DNA from: Paenibacillus gorillae
GTDB taxonomy: Bacteria > Bacillota > Bacilli > Paenibacillales > Paenibacillaceae
NCBI RefSeq assembly: GCF_000513275.1
Contig: NZ_CBVJ010000097.1
Span: 1-64,000 of the forward strand
Length of the DNA: 64,000 nt
Reading direction: 5' to 3'
The position numbers and the translations under genes were made by a program. The notes beneath the pieces are model-generated. The model worked only from the letters and a program-made list of their open reading frames with translations, did not search any database and had not been told where the DNA came from. This document shows positions 52,690 through 60,364 of the stretch, piece after piece. Numbering within the stretch: position 1 is the first letter of the stretch; every line of letters begins with the position of its first letter.

Positions 52690-53898
52690 ATGTCGCAAGT
52701 GTGGAAAATTTACTTGCTGGCTGTCATCAGCTTTCTTGTAGGTACCTCTGAGTTTATTATCGCAGGTATTCTGGACCGGGTTGCCGCAGATCTTCAAGTA
52801 TCCGTATCGGCAGCAGGCCAACTTATTACCGTATTCTCGATTGCTTACGCATTCGGTACGCCTTTTCTAATTGCCTTCACTTCCCGGATGGAACGAAGGA
52901 AGCTTCTCCTCTACTCGCTAGCTATATTCGCTGTAGCCAATGGCATCGCTGCGGTATTGTCCGGATTTGAATTTCTTATCCTATCGCGAATTATTCTGGC
53001 GCTTAGCGCAGGCGTATTTGTCGTAACTTCATTGACTGTCGTCTCAGTACTGGCTCCGCCTGAGAAGCAGGGCAGCGCGATCGCTACAGTCGTAATGGGC
53101 TTTAGCGCCGCACTCATTGTAGGCGTGCCTCTGGGAAGGGTCATAGCATCGGTCTATGACTGGAAAATGATTTTCGGGGGAATTGGCGTACTGGGGCTGC
53201 TTTCCATGCTTCTTATCGCTTTCTTTATTCCGAAAATGAAGGGCGAGGAGCCGATACCGCTCCGCAACCAGCTGAAGCTATTTAAAGAGCCGCGTATTAC
53301 GGCGGCCTTAATTGTCACCTTTTTCTGGATCGGCGGCTATTCCATCGCTTATACGTATATTTCACCGTTTCTTCTAGAGGTTACCGGGATGAGCGAGCAA
53401 GGGGTCAGCATTGGCCTGTTCGCCTTCGGCATCGCCAGCCTGATCGGTTCTAAGCTGGGCGGTTTTAGCACAGATCGCTGGGGAGCCCCTAGGACGCTTA
53501 TTGGAGGTATGTCGCTGCATATTGTTGCGCTATTGCTGCTTGCAGCCGCCGGCCAGTCCGCAGCTCTTATGTTCCCCGTGCTGATGCTCTGGGCATTCTC
53601 AGCATGGTCCTCGGGTCCAACACAGCAGTATAACCTTATTAGCATGGCTCCAGGTGCGACCGGCATCATGCTTAGCTTAAACAGCTCCGTGCTGCAGCTA
53701 GGTATGGCTGCTGGCGCTGGGCTCGGCGGCATCGTCGTTGAGCAAGGATCACTTCATGCCGTAAGCTGGATCGGCGCCGTAGGCGTTGCTGGCGCCGTCA
53801 TCATTACGACCATTGCATACCGCCGATCCGTTCGTTCCCGCTCCAACAGCAGTGAAGTTAACAGTGTGACAGCGGAGAAACAAGTGCTAGAAGCTTAA
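52690..53898 (+). CDS. MFS drug/metabolite efflux transporter (DHA1, AraJ/PbuE-like)
   Basis: A 402-aa major facilitator with 12 predicted membrane segments. The first helix carries FLVGTSEFIIAGIL, typical of the AraJ/YdhP/PbuE group; the loop motif between helices 2 and 3 is degenerate (SRMERRKLLL). Helix 5 contains GVPLGRVIAS (antiporter motif C region). Exports sugars, nucleosides or drugs by proton exchange; substrate unknown. It follows its likely repressor. It ends by overlapping the convergent LLM oxidoreductase gene by 4 bases. Confidence 0.9.
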   Translation: MSQVWKIYLLAVISFLVGTSEFIIAGILDRVAADLQVSVSAAGQLITVFSIAYAFGTPFLIAFTSRMERRKLLLYSLAIFAVANGIAAVLSGFEFLILSRIILALSAGVFVVTSLTVVSVLAPPEKQGSAIATVVMGFSAALIVGVPLGRVIASVYDWKMIFGGIGVLGLLSMLLIAFFIPKMKGEEPIPLRNQLKLFKEPRITAALIVTFFWIGGYSIAYTYISPFLLEVTGMSEQGVSIGLFAFGIASLIGSKLGGFSTDRWGAPRTLIGGMSLHIVALLLLAAAGQSAALMFPVLMLWAFSAWSSGPTQQYNLISMAPGATGIMLSLNSSVLQLGMAAGAGLGGIVVEQGSLHAVSWIGAVGVAGAVIITTIAYRRSVRSRSNSSEVNSVTAEKQVLEA

Positions 53899-54980
53899 TT
53901 TCCGCCTATCGCAACGGATGCGGATGCGGATGCGGCCGGCTTACTATTTTCCCATACGCTGCTCGGAATTTCCTTCCTCAGCACTGGAGCAACCTCGTCC
54001 GCAAACCGCTGCACTTGCTCACGCTGCTCGGCTTCGGTCAATCCGTCAACAGAAATGCTAAGCACTTGATTGCCAAACGCTTCATGATAATTCAATATTT
54101 TCTCGATAACACTATCCGGACTGCCTACCAGCGTTGGTCCGTTCTCGATACTGTCTTCAAGGCCGGTAAATGGCGAATTGTTGTGCAGTGCCGCTCCCGT
54201 CCCTTGAAATGCATCATAATATGGCCGGAAGCGGCTGATTGCCTCTTCACGTGTGTTAGCCAGATAAAGGTTTCCTGCTCCTGAGCCGACAACGGCTTTA
54301 CTCGGATCATGTCCGTAATAAGCAAGGCGTTCCCGATAATGATCAATTAGGGCTTTATACTTTGCTTGCGGGTGGAACGTATTCGATGAGAACAGCGGCT
54401 CGCCATATTTTGCCGCCAGCTCGGTGGAATTGGTGCTCGAAGCGCTTCCGTGCCATACTGGAATGGAAGCCTGATAAGGCCTCGGATAAGTCGTTACACC
54501 ATCCAGCGCTGGCCGATATTTCCCTTGCCAAGTCACGTTCTCCTCATTCCACAGCTGCTTGAGAAGGGCGTACCGTTCGGCAAGCGATTCCCACTGCTCC
54601 TCCTCCTTAACACCAAAGAGCGGATAATGGCGGGGATCATTTCCCTTTCCGATAATCAGCTCCAGTCTTCCTTCGGAGAGATGGTCCAGCGTTGCATAAT
54701 CTTCTGCGACCCTTACCGGGTCGAGCACACTTAGTACCGTTACTGTCGTCAGCAAGCGAATTTTGGAGGTGCGTGCAGCTATTGCGGCCAGTACCACAGG
54801 AGGCGAGGAGGATAAAAACGGCTCACCATGCCGTTCTCCTACCCCGTATGCTTCAAAGCCAACCTCCTCTGCCAATGCCGCTTGCTTTAATATATTTTGA
54901 AATTTTTGCTGTGAAGTCAGTGTCTCCCCGCTTACTGCGTTGGGAACGTTCATCATAATGCTGAACAATGCGAATTTCAT
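53895..54980 (-). CDS. LLM-class flavin-dependent oxidoreductase (bacterial luciferase-like)
   Basis: A 361-aa TIM-barrel flavin monooxygenase-type enzyme using FMNH2 from a partner reductase. Recognisable segments: AYGVGERHGEPFLSSSP, VLSVLDPVRVAEDYATLDHLSEGRLELIIGKGN, IPVWHGSASSTNSTELAAKYG and GPTLVGSPDSVIEKI. The C-terminal 30 residues (KPAASASASVAIGG) are low-complexity. Function unknown. The ORF's end overlaps the MFS gene tail-to-tail. It is preceded on its 5' side by the hairpin array. Confidence 0.9.
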   Translation of the reverse strand: MKFALFSIMMNVPNAVSGETLTSQQKFQNILKQAALAEEVGFEAYGVGERHGEPFLSSSPPVVLAAIAARTSKIRLLTTVTVLSVLDPVRVAEDYATLDHLSEGRLELIIGKGNDPRHYPLFGVKEEEQWESLAERYALLKQLWNEENVTWQGKYRPALDGVTTYPRPYQASIPVWHGSASSTNSTELAAKYGEPLFSSNTFHPQAKYKALIDHYRERLAYYGHDPSKAVVGSGAGNLYLANTREEAISRFRPYYDAFQGTGAALHNNSPFTGLEDSIENGPTLVGSPDSVIEKILNYHEAFGNQVLSISVDGLTEAEQREQVQRFADEVAPVLRKEIPSSVWENSKPAASASASVAIGGN

Positions 54981-55151
54981 TTGACCCTCAGCTCCGTTTC
55001 CTTATGCTTTTCCATTAATTTGAACTATTCTAGCACGGCTGATTATCAGGAGCAATCTAAATCTTATAATTCCTATTATAATACTATTCTATAGCACATT
55101 AAATAATTCTATATTAGATTGATATAGATGCTTGTTGTCGCTGTCTTGTTG

Positions 55152-55437
55152 ACACAGCAACGAAAAAAAGACCCTCCAGGGTCTTTTTTTCATTGCTGTG
55201 TCTTGCTGCGGATTATTTAGGGCGTGTGACTTCTGCTGATAAGACCCTCGCAGGGTCTTATCTATCTAATTTCAGTGACGCATTTTCACCTTAAGCCCCT
55301 CAAAGGTCTTAACTGTCTCAAATCATACTCTCCAGAGCATTTTCACGGAGTGTCCAGCTGCCTTAAGACTCTCTCGAGGTCTTATTCACCTAAAAATTCA
55401 ATCAATTCAAGCACGCTAAGACCCTGCGAGGGTCTTA
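55152..55437. repeat. array of five TAAGACCCT...AGGGTCTTA hairpins
   Basis: Five related stem-loops at 55163-55190 (with A7/T7 flanks and an outer ACACAGCAA/TTGCTGTGT stem reaching 55152-55200), 55240-55260, 55291-55312 (decayed), 55364-55384 and 55417-55437. Spacing is about 50-75 bp and the stems are 8-10 bp. The first looks like a bidirectional terminator; the others lack U runs. CATTTTCAC recurs between them. No gene lies in 54981-55571. Confidence 0.8.
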
Positions 55438-55522
55438 AGCTCAAAACCAGCCACATCCACTATCCTTGCCTGCTCTCCCGCACTTATCAAACGCCGCCGG
55501 TGTGAAGCATTTCCCACTATCC

Positions 55523-55555
55523 AAAAAAAGCAGTGCAGGGTTAGTCCCTGCACCG
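55523..55555 (-). terminator. intrinsic terminator of fructokinase gene
   Basis: GCAGTGCAGGG and CCCTGCACCGC form an 11-bp stem with one mismatch and a 5-nt loop; the minus strand continues TTTTTTT. Confidence 0.9.
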
Positions 55556-55571
55556 CCTCTTATTCCATTAC

Positions 55572-56450
55572 TTATTTGCCTTGAAGTGCAGCCAAGCCAA
55601 GGGCAAGCGAGCCGCTAAGACCCGCGTTGTCGCCAAGGCCCGGAGGCACGATAAAGCTGTCGAGACCGCTGACGATCTCTTTGGCGCTTACATAGCCGTT
55701 AAGCTGCTTGCGAACTTCTTCGCGAATCATCGGGAACAGCTGCAACTGGTGCATAACGCCGCCGCCGAGAATTACCTTTTTCGGGGAAAGCATCAGAATC
55801 ACGTTGCTGACTGCTTGTCCAAGATAGTATGCTTCCAGCGCCCAAGCCGGGTGATCCACAGCCAGCTCGCTGCCCTTCACTTTCCAACGCTTCTCCAGTG
55901 CTGGCCCTGCCGCCATCCCTTCCAGGCAATCACCATGATAAGGACAGAAGCCTTCATAGTCGTCATCAGCATGGCGGCGTGTCAGCACGTGACCGCCTTC
56001 TGGATGAACAAGACCGTGAACCAGTTTACCTTCACTATATACGCCTACTCCAACACCTGTCCCAACCGTATAATAAACGCAGCTGTCGAGCCCTTTAGCA
56101 GCACCCCATGTCGCTTCGCCAAAAGCTGCAGCATTCACGTCGGTATCCCAGCCGAAAGGAACATCGAAATTGCGTTTCATCGTTCCCAGAAAATCAAAGC
56201 CCGACCAGCCCGGCTTTGGTGTCGTCGTCACATGACCGTAAGTTGGACTTGCTTTATCAATATCAATCGGGCCAAACGTGCCAATCCCGATTGCCTCGAC
56301 TCCCTTGCCTTCGCAATATGCAATAACATTTGCCATCGTGCTCTCCGGACTTTCCGTCGGAAAGCTCACGCGATCCTCAATTACGCCTTCTTCATTGCCG
56401 ATGCCGCAGACGAACTTCGTCCCGCCTGCTTCAATCGCTCCAATACGCAC
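55572..56450 (-). CDS. Fructokinase, ROK family (GmuE/ScrK-like)
   Basis: A 292-aa sugar kinase. The ATP motif IGAIEAGGTKFVCGIG opens the protein. The catalytic Asp is in GWDTDVNAAAFGE; YYTVGTGVGVGVYSEG is the second phosphate motif. The zinc-binding set is the His in PEGGHVLTRRH and the Cys-His-Cys cluster in GFCPYHGDCLEG, as in the Bacillus fructokinase of the glucomannan operon. It makes fructose-6-phosphate, and could also take mannose. It could consume fructose formed by the mannose isomerase of the 10.8-18.2 kb operon (inference). Confidence 0.92.
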   Translation of the reverse strand: MRIGAIEAGGTKFVCGIGNEEGVIEDRVSFPTESPESTMANVIAYCEGKGVEAIGIGTFGPIDIDKASPTYGHVTTTPKPGWSGFDFLGTMKRNFDVPFGWDTDVNAAAFGEATWGAAKGLDSCVYYTVGTGVGVGVYSEGKLVHGLVHPEGGHVLTRRHADDDYEGFCPYHGDCLEGMAAGPALEKRWKVKGSELAVDHPAWALEAYYLGQAVSNVILMLSPKKVILGGGVMHQLQLFPMIREEVRKQLNGYVSAKEIVSGLDSFIVPPGLGDNAGLSGSLALGLAALQGK

Positions 56451-56530
56451 TTGTAAGTCAACTCCTTCATAGTAATAACTCTACTATCGGCTAGACGCCG
56501 ACGAATTGCAACCCAATTGCTCAAAAATAA

Positions 56531-57622
56531 TTATAACCGGTAAACATAAGGATCTTTCGGTGCAGCGATTGACTTCCATGACGTCACCTGCAGCACTGGA
56601 ATAGTCTGTTTAAAGGGCTGATAGAACTCCCAAGTAAGCTTCCCGGTTACGTTAATCCAATCATTATCTTTCAAATCCGTGTTTTTCGGAAAATCGACCA
56701 GCATGCCGAACACACCGGAATCTGCCACACAATGAATGAAGCCGAAGCGAAATACAAAGAAATGATTACCGTCAACCTGCTCTCCCTTGTAGGCAAAACC
56801 ATCAAAGCTAATCGACGCCCCCATAAACTGCCCCGGATTGTTGTACAGCGCCTCCATACCCTTCAAATAATTACTGTCAGTCAGCTCAATCTGCCGCATG
56901 CCTGCAAACTCGGACAGCTCCTTCTTCTTCAGGTTCTCATACCCTTCCTTACCGTAAAACACACTGGAATCCGGCTTGAGAAACTGATGCTGTCCGGGAT
57001 TATTTTCCGCCTCCTCAAAGGTTGGAAAAGAGAACCCCTTCGCCTTCACAAAGCTGGAATCGAGCGTTTGCACCGGAAGGAAAATACCCGTAAGAATAGG
57101 AACAATCAGTATAAAATAACCGAGAGCCCGCTTCCACTTGGAGGTCGGCTCATGCGAATGGCCAAAATGACTATCTTCCCCCGCGTGATGGTGATGATGA
57201 TTATGGCTATGTTCATGATGATCATGACTATGAATGTGATCACCTTGGCTATGTGTATGACAATCAAGGCTATGTGCGTCATCACCATGACCATGTGTAT
57301 GATGATCATGCACATGAACGTGACCCGTGCTATGCTCATGGTCATGCGTTCTTCCCCCGACCTCGCTATGCCCGCCCCCTGCCCCGTCAGCATGCTCCTT
57401 AGCATGAGCAGCGGCAGCGACAGCAGCCTCAGCCCTCGCCTTTTCCGCTCCTTCCTTTTGATAGATACGAAGGAACTCCACCATGGCGAGCACAGCGAGC
57501 AAAACAATTGCACTAATAGAGAGATAGGCATATTTCATATTAATATATTTGTTCAAGTCGCCGCTGCTATGCATTAAGGCGAACATGAGAATAAACCCGA
57601 TCAAAATATAAAGACGTGTCAT
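56531..57622 (-). CDS. TIGR03943-type membrane protein with His-rich loop (YcgQ-like)
   Basis: A 363-aa partner of the permease gene that it overlaps by 4 bases. Two membrane segments near the N-terminus (LYILIGFILMFALMHSSG; YAYLSISAIVLLAVLAMVEFL), then an insert (about 73-160) with roughly 30 histidines among Asp, Gly and Ser, a third membrane segment (ALGYFILIVPILTGIF) and a C-terminal beta domain ending DWINVTGKLTWEF and VTSWKSIAAPKDPYVYRL, the conserved part of the family. The His tract should bind Zn, Ni or Co. YcgQ homologues usually have a much shorter linker. Transport substrate is not known. Confidence 0.85.
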   Translation of the reverse strand: MTRLYILIGFILMFALMHSSGDLNKYINMKYAYLSISAIVLLAVLAMVEFLRIYQKEGAEKARAEAAVAAAAHAKEHADGAGGGHSEVGGRTHDHEHSTGHVHVHDHHTHGHGDDAHSLDCHTHSQGDHIHSHDHHEHSHNHHHHHAGEDSHFGHSHEPTSKWKRALGYFILIVPILTGIFLPVQTLDSSFVKAKGFSFPTFEEAENNPGQHQFLKPDSSVFYGKEGYENLKKKELSEFAGMRQIELTDSNYLKGMEALYNNPGQFMGASISFDGFAYKGEQVDGNHFFVFRFGFIHCVADSGVFGMLVDFPKNTDLKDNDWINVTGKLTWEFYQPFKQTIPVLQVTSWKSIAAPKDPYVYRL

Positions 57623-58551
57623 CCGAACAACCTCCCTACCAACAATGATCCTGCTAAGGTAAACAGCGTCACCAGAGCAATAAGTACGGCTACGAATTTC
57701 CCTTTAAAGGATGCCAGAAGCATAATCGTATTTTTAATATCGATCATCGGACCATAGACTAGAAAGGCCGAAAGCGCCCCTACGGAAAAAGTACTGCGGA
57801 AGGATGAAGCGATAAACGCATCCGCTTCCGAGCATAGGGACATCGTAAAAGCGAGTCCGATCATAATCAGGGAAGCCGTCAGCGGGCTGCTGCCCAAATG
57901 AAGCAGCGTCGAGGTCGGGATAAAGGTCTGCATGCAGGCAGCGATGAAGGCTCCTAGCACGAGATATTTGCCCACGGAGAAAAACTCCTCCACACTGTGG
58001 CTAAGCACATCCATTAGCTGATGCTTTAAAGGAGGCTTTGAAGGCTCCACCGTTAAAGACTGCATGTCCGAGACAGCAAGTGCGGCCGCAGCCTGCTGCT
58101 CCGCAACGGATAGACGCAGCGGCAATACAGGAAACAGAAAGCCTATAATAATGGACACGGCCAAAGCAACTGCGATAGCCAATCCCGCTCGGATGCCGAC
58201 CATTTTCCAATCATTTCCGAACGCAATATAGGTGGCAAACAACACAACCGGATTAATAATTGGCCCCGTCAGCATGAAGCCGATGCCTGCGTTCAGCGGC
58301 ACCCCTTTTTTCAATAGTCTTCTCGTAATGGGTACGATTCCGCACTCGCAGGCCGGGAAAAAAATGCCGATCCCGCATCCGAACAGGGACGCCAGAAACC
58401 GGTTTTTCGGCATCATGCGGGCGATCCATTTTTCGGTTAAAAAAATTTGAATAAAGCCGGAGATCAAGACACCTAACAGCACGAACGGAATAGCTTCCAT
58501 AATCATGCTCAAAAAAATCGTGTTCAACTGCAGTATCGTTTTCACCGTCAT
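57619..58551 (-). CDS. Permease, DUF318/ArsP_2 family (YcgR-like)
   Basis: A 310-aa membrane protein with about eight hydrophobic segments. Family hallmarks are the cysteine motif FFPACECGIVPITRRLLKKGVP, FMLTGPIINPVVL and the second-half repeat CSEADAFIASSF with PMIDIKNTIML. Members are linked to efflux or uptake of metals, metalloids or small organoarsenicals. It forms a pair with the His-rich protein, whose start overlaps its stop. Start ATG with GGAGGC upstream. A 26-bp palindrome 104 bp upstream may be its operator. Confidence 0.87.
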   Translation of the reverse strand: MTVKTILQLNTIFLSMIMEAIPFVLLGVLISGFIQIFLTEKWIARMMPKNRFLASLFGCGIGIFFPACECGIVPITRRLLKKGVPLNAGIGFMLTGPIINPVVLFATYIAFGNDWKMVGIRAGLAIAVALAVSIIIGFLFPVLPLRLSVAEQQAAAALAVSDMQSLTVEPSKPPLKHQLMDVLSHSVEEFFSVGKYLVLGAFIAACMQTFIPTSTLLHLGSSPLTASLIMIGLAFTMSLCSEADAFIASSFRSTFSVGALSAFLVYGPMIDIKNTIMLLASFKGKFVAVLIALVTLFTLAGSLLVGRLFG

Positions 58552-58654
58552 GCCTCCGTTGACTTTGCTCTCTCATTCTAGCGCATTCCCTATTATGAAA
58601 CATGTCTAAACGATACGCCAGTGCAGTTGTTTCCCAATGCAATAACTCCTATAT

Positions 58655-58680
58655 AAAAATAGTTCTTAAGAATTATTTTT
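58655..58680. promoter_or_regulatory. 26-bp palindrome, candidate operator of permease operon
   Basis: AAAAATAGTTCTT and AAGAATTATTTTT are inverse at 12 of 13 positions with no spacer. It lies between the divergent permease operon and the 124-aa gene. It does not fit the Zur, Fur, PerR or MntR consensus as I know them. Confidence 0.5.
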
Positions 58681-58717
58681 CACATATTATTCATAGTTTC
58701 TAAGTCGCATTTTATGC

Positions 58718-58723
58718 TATAAT
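58718..58723 (+). promoter_or_regulatory. -10 box of 124-aa gene
   Basis: TATAAT, about 77 bp before the start codon at 58800. No strong -35 found. Confidence 0.35.
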
Positions 58724-58799
58724 TTCCATATCCACCATGTTAGTCATAGTGGATTTATTAGTGTGACATGCATGAATGAACGAGAGGATTGCGTACAAC

Positions 58800-59174
58800 A
58801 TGACGAAGGCAACGACATTCTGCAAAGTAACCGGCGATTTGAATAACGGAGAGCTCCTCTTCAGAATAGGCAAGTGGAAACTGTTGATTGAAACAAATCG
58901 GTATTATGAGATCAAACCGGAGACCGGCGCCGTAAAACGGCTCTACAAAGAGAAGCTGAACACCATATGCGAAGAAAGCAAGCATTTTGCACACGGCTTC
59001 CTCTCTTGCTCCGCCTATTGCCGAGAAGACCAAATCCACGACATGAAGCTTCAAATCATCCATAAACTGGAGTCCAATATCCAAACCTACTTAAATGAGC
59101 TGGAAGTAAACCAACTAGCTATTCAAAGACAGTACCACCAGCTGCAGCTAGCCGGATCGCCCGGTGAAAACTAG
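58800..59174 (+). CDS. Small hypothetical protein
   Basis: A 124-aa cytoplasmic protein, unrecognised. The first half is beta-rich (GELLFRIGKWKLLIETNRYYEI); the middle has three cysteines and histidines (ICEESKHFAHGFLSCSAYC); the last 50 residues form a helix with coiled-coil character (LQIIHKLESNIQTYLNELEVNQLAIQ). The ATG at 58800 has GAGAGG 12 nt upstream; an in-frame ATG at 58776 has no site. A clear terminator follows. The Cys/His cluster could bind a metal, which would match its divergent neighbour, but this is speculation. Confidence 0.65.
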   Translation: MTKATTFCKVTGDLNNGELLFRIGKWKLLIETNRYYEIKPETGAVKRLYKEKLNTICEESKHFAHGFLSCSAYCREDQIHDMKLQIIHKLESNIQTYLNELEVNQLAIQRQYHQLQLAGSPGEN

Positions 59175-59185
59175 CAGATGCCCGC

Positions 59186-59231
59186 AAAAAGACCGCCCTT
59201 ACTCCTGATCAGGAGCTGGGACGGTCTTTTT
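59186..59231 (+). terminator. intrinsic terminator
   Basis: AAAAAGACCG pairs with CGGTCTTTTT, with an inner ACTCCTGATCAGGAG hairpin. Confidence 0.88.
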
Positions 59232-59367
59232 GCTGTAGTTGCAACTGACAATAGATAGCTTTAGAGAAAGCTCATTGAGACGCTGCCGGCCCTCTACAAG
59301 GGAAAAGTAGTTACACTCGCTTCGTTAATGTATAATTATGTAAATCAGACATTGGAATCAGGGCAAT

Positions 59368-59571
59368 AACGAATCAGGTTCGCTAAATAATGAACCTAGT
59401 TTCGCTCATTAGCAACATACTGCAGTGAACGATTCAAACAGCGAACCTAGCTTCGTTACTCATGAACCTCGGTTCTCCAACAGCGAAATTTGGTTCGCTA
59501 ATGCCCTTCTCTTGATAGGAAATAACCGCATTAACGAAGTTCAGTTCGCTATAAAGCGAAGCTGCTTCGTT
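59368..59571. repeat. 204-bp foldback element, copy G
   Basis: Outer arms start AACGAATCAGGTTCGC and end GCTGCTTCGTT. The central 56-bp palindrome is at 59442-59497, centred exactly on the element. It ends 39 bp before the start codon of the lipoprotein gene and so may be in its 5' leader. Confidence 0.8.
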
Positions 59572-59610
59572 AATGCCAATCAAATAATTATCATAAAAAG
59601 GATGTGTATC

Positions 59611-60096
59611 ATGCGCTTGCACAAAGCAGCAGCTATTGTATTTATCTCCTCAGCGCTACTCGCTGGCTGCACTGTTGCTCAACCGATTGAGAAGACTAAA
59701 AAAATCAACAGCAAAGTCAGCCTTCAATCATTCAGCGTAGAAAATATTCAAGCTAGAGTAACTTCCATCGAAGAGGGCGGCCACCCTTATGAGGGTATCC
59801 AGTACGACATTACCTCCTTAGTCAAGGAATTACCTGTTGAGCAGCTCAACCAACTAGAATTTGGGCTGCGTTATGCGGGTAAGACAGCCGAGATCCTTGG
59901 GGTCAATGAATCCGGATATATGAAGGGATACACATTAGTAGACAGCAATTCAACCTCACAGAAAATTGTTACTAATGCTACCGTGCTCCGCTCCCCGCCG
60001 CTGTCCAAGCAGGATTTGAGCTATTTACTAAGTGAAGACTCATTAAACGATATAACCATTGCGGTACAAGATAAAGAAGGCAACCGAATATACTAA
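59611..60096 (+). CDS. Small lipoprotein of unknown function
   Basis: A 161-aa secreted lipoprotein. Signal peptide MRLHKAAAIVFISSALLAGC with the lipobox Cys at residue 20. The mature part has no recognised domain: FSVENIQARVTSIEEGGHPYEG, ITSLVKELPVEQLNQL, then beta strands to IAVQDKEGNRIY. ATG 59611 with AAAGGATG 6 nt upstream; the ORF's upstream extension (to 59425) is translation of the foldback element and is rejected. Ends at a bidirectional terminator. Confidence 0.75.
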   Translation: MRLHKAAAIVFISSALLAGCTVAQPIEKTKKINSKVSLQSFSVENIQARVTSIEEGGHPYEGIQYDITSLVKELPVEQLNQLEFGLRYAGKTAEILGVNESGYMKGYTLVDSNSTSQKIVTNATVLRSPPLSKQDLSYLLSEDSLNDITIAVQDKEGNRIY

Positions 60097-60195
60097 AATT
60101 CAATGCCGCCTGTCCCTACAACACCCAAGGTCACATGAAGCAGTATTATAAAATAACCCCTTCATTTGTCCAGACACTCCAAACCGAACCTAAAT

Positions 60196-60237
60196 AAAAA
60201 GCAATCCGGTGCCGTCAAGGAATGGGATTGCTTTTTA
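60196..60237. terminator. bidirectional terminator
   Basis: AAAAAGCAATCC and GGGATTGCTTTTT pair; T5 on both strands between convergent genes. Confidence 0.85.
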
Positions 60238-60364
60238 TGACCTCATACAGCCAGTGAGCGGGACGCATGTATTGTAACGTACGCAAGGTTGGATGTCTGT
60301 CTACCTGCTTATTTATGCGTACATACTAAGCCTGCATCAACCAAGCACTGAACAGCCGTCCCTG

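Noticed and set aside
55581-56456. 291-aa ORF antisense to the fructokinase
   Set aside because: Shadow of a ROK kinase gene; no recognisable domain.
56732-57577. 281-aa ORF antisense to the His-rich protein
   Set aside because: Its Met-rich tract is the reverse reading of CAT/CAC codons for histidine.
58655-58680. Zur or Fur box
   Set aside because: The palindrome is AT-rich and perfect but does not match either consensus; left as an unassigned operator.
59425-59610. N-terminal extension of the lipoprotein
   Set aside because: It is translation of foldback copy G; a lipoprotein signal and ribosome binding site begin at 59611.
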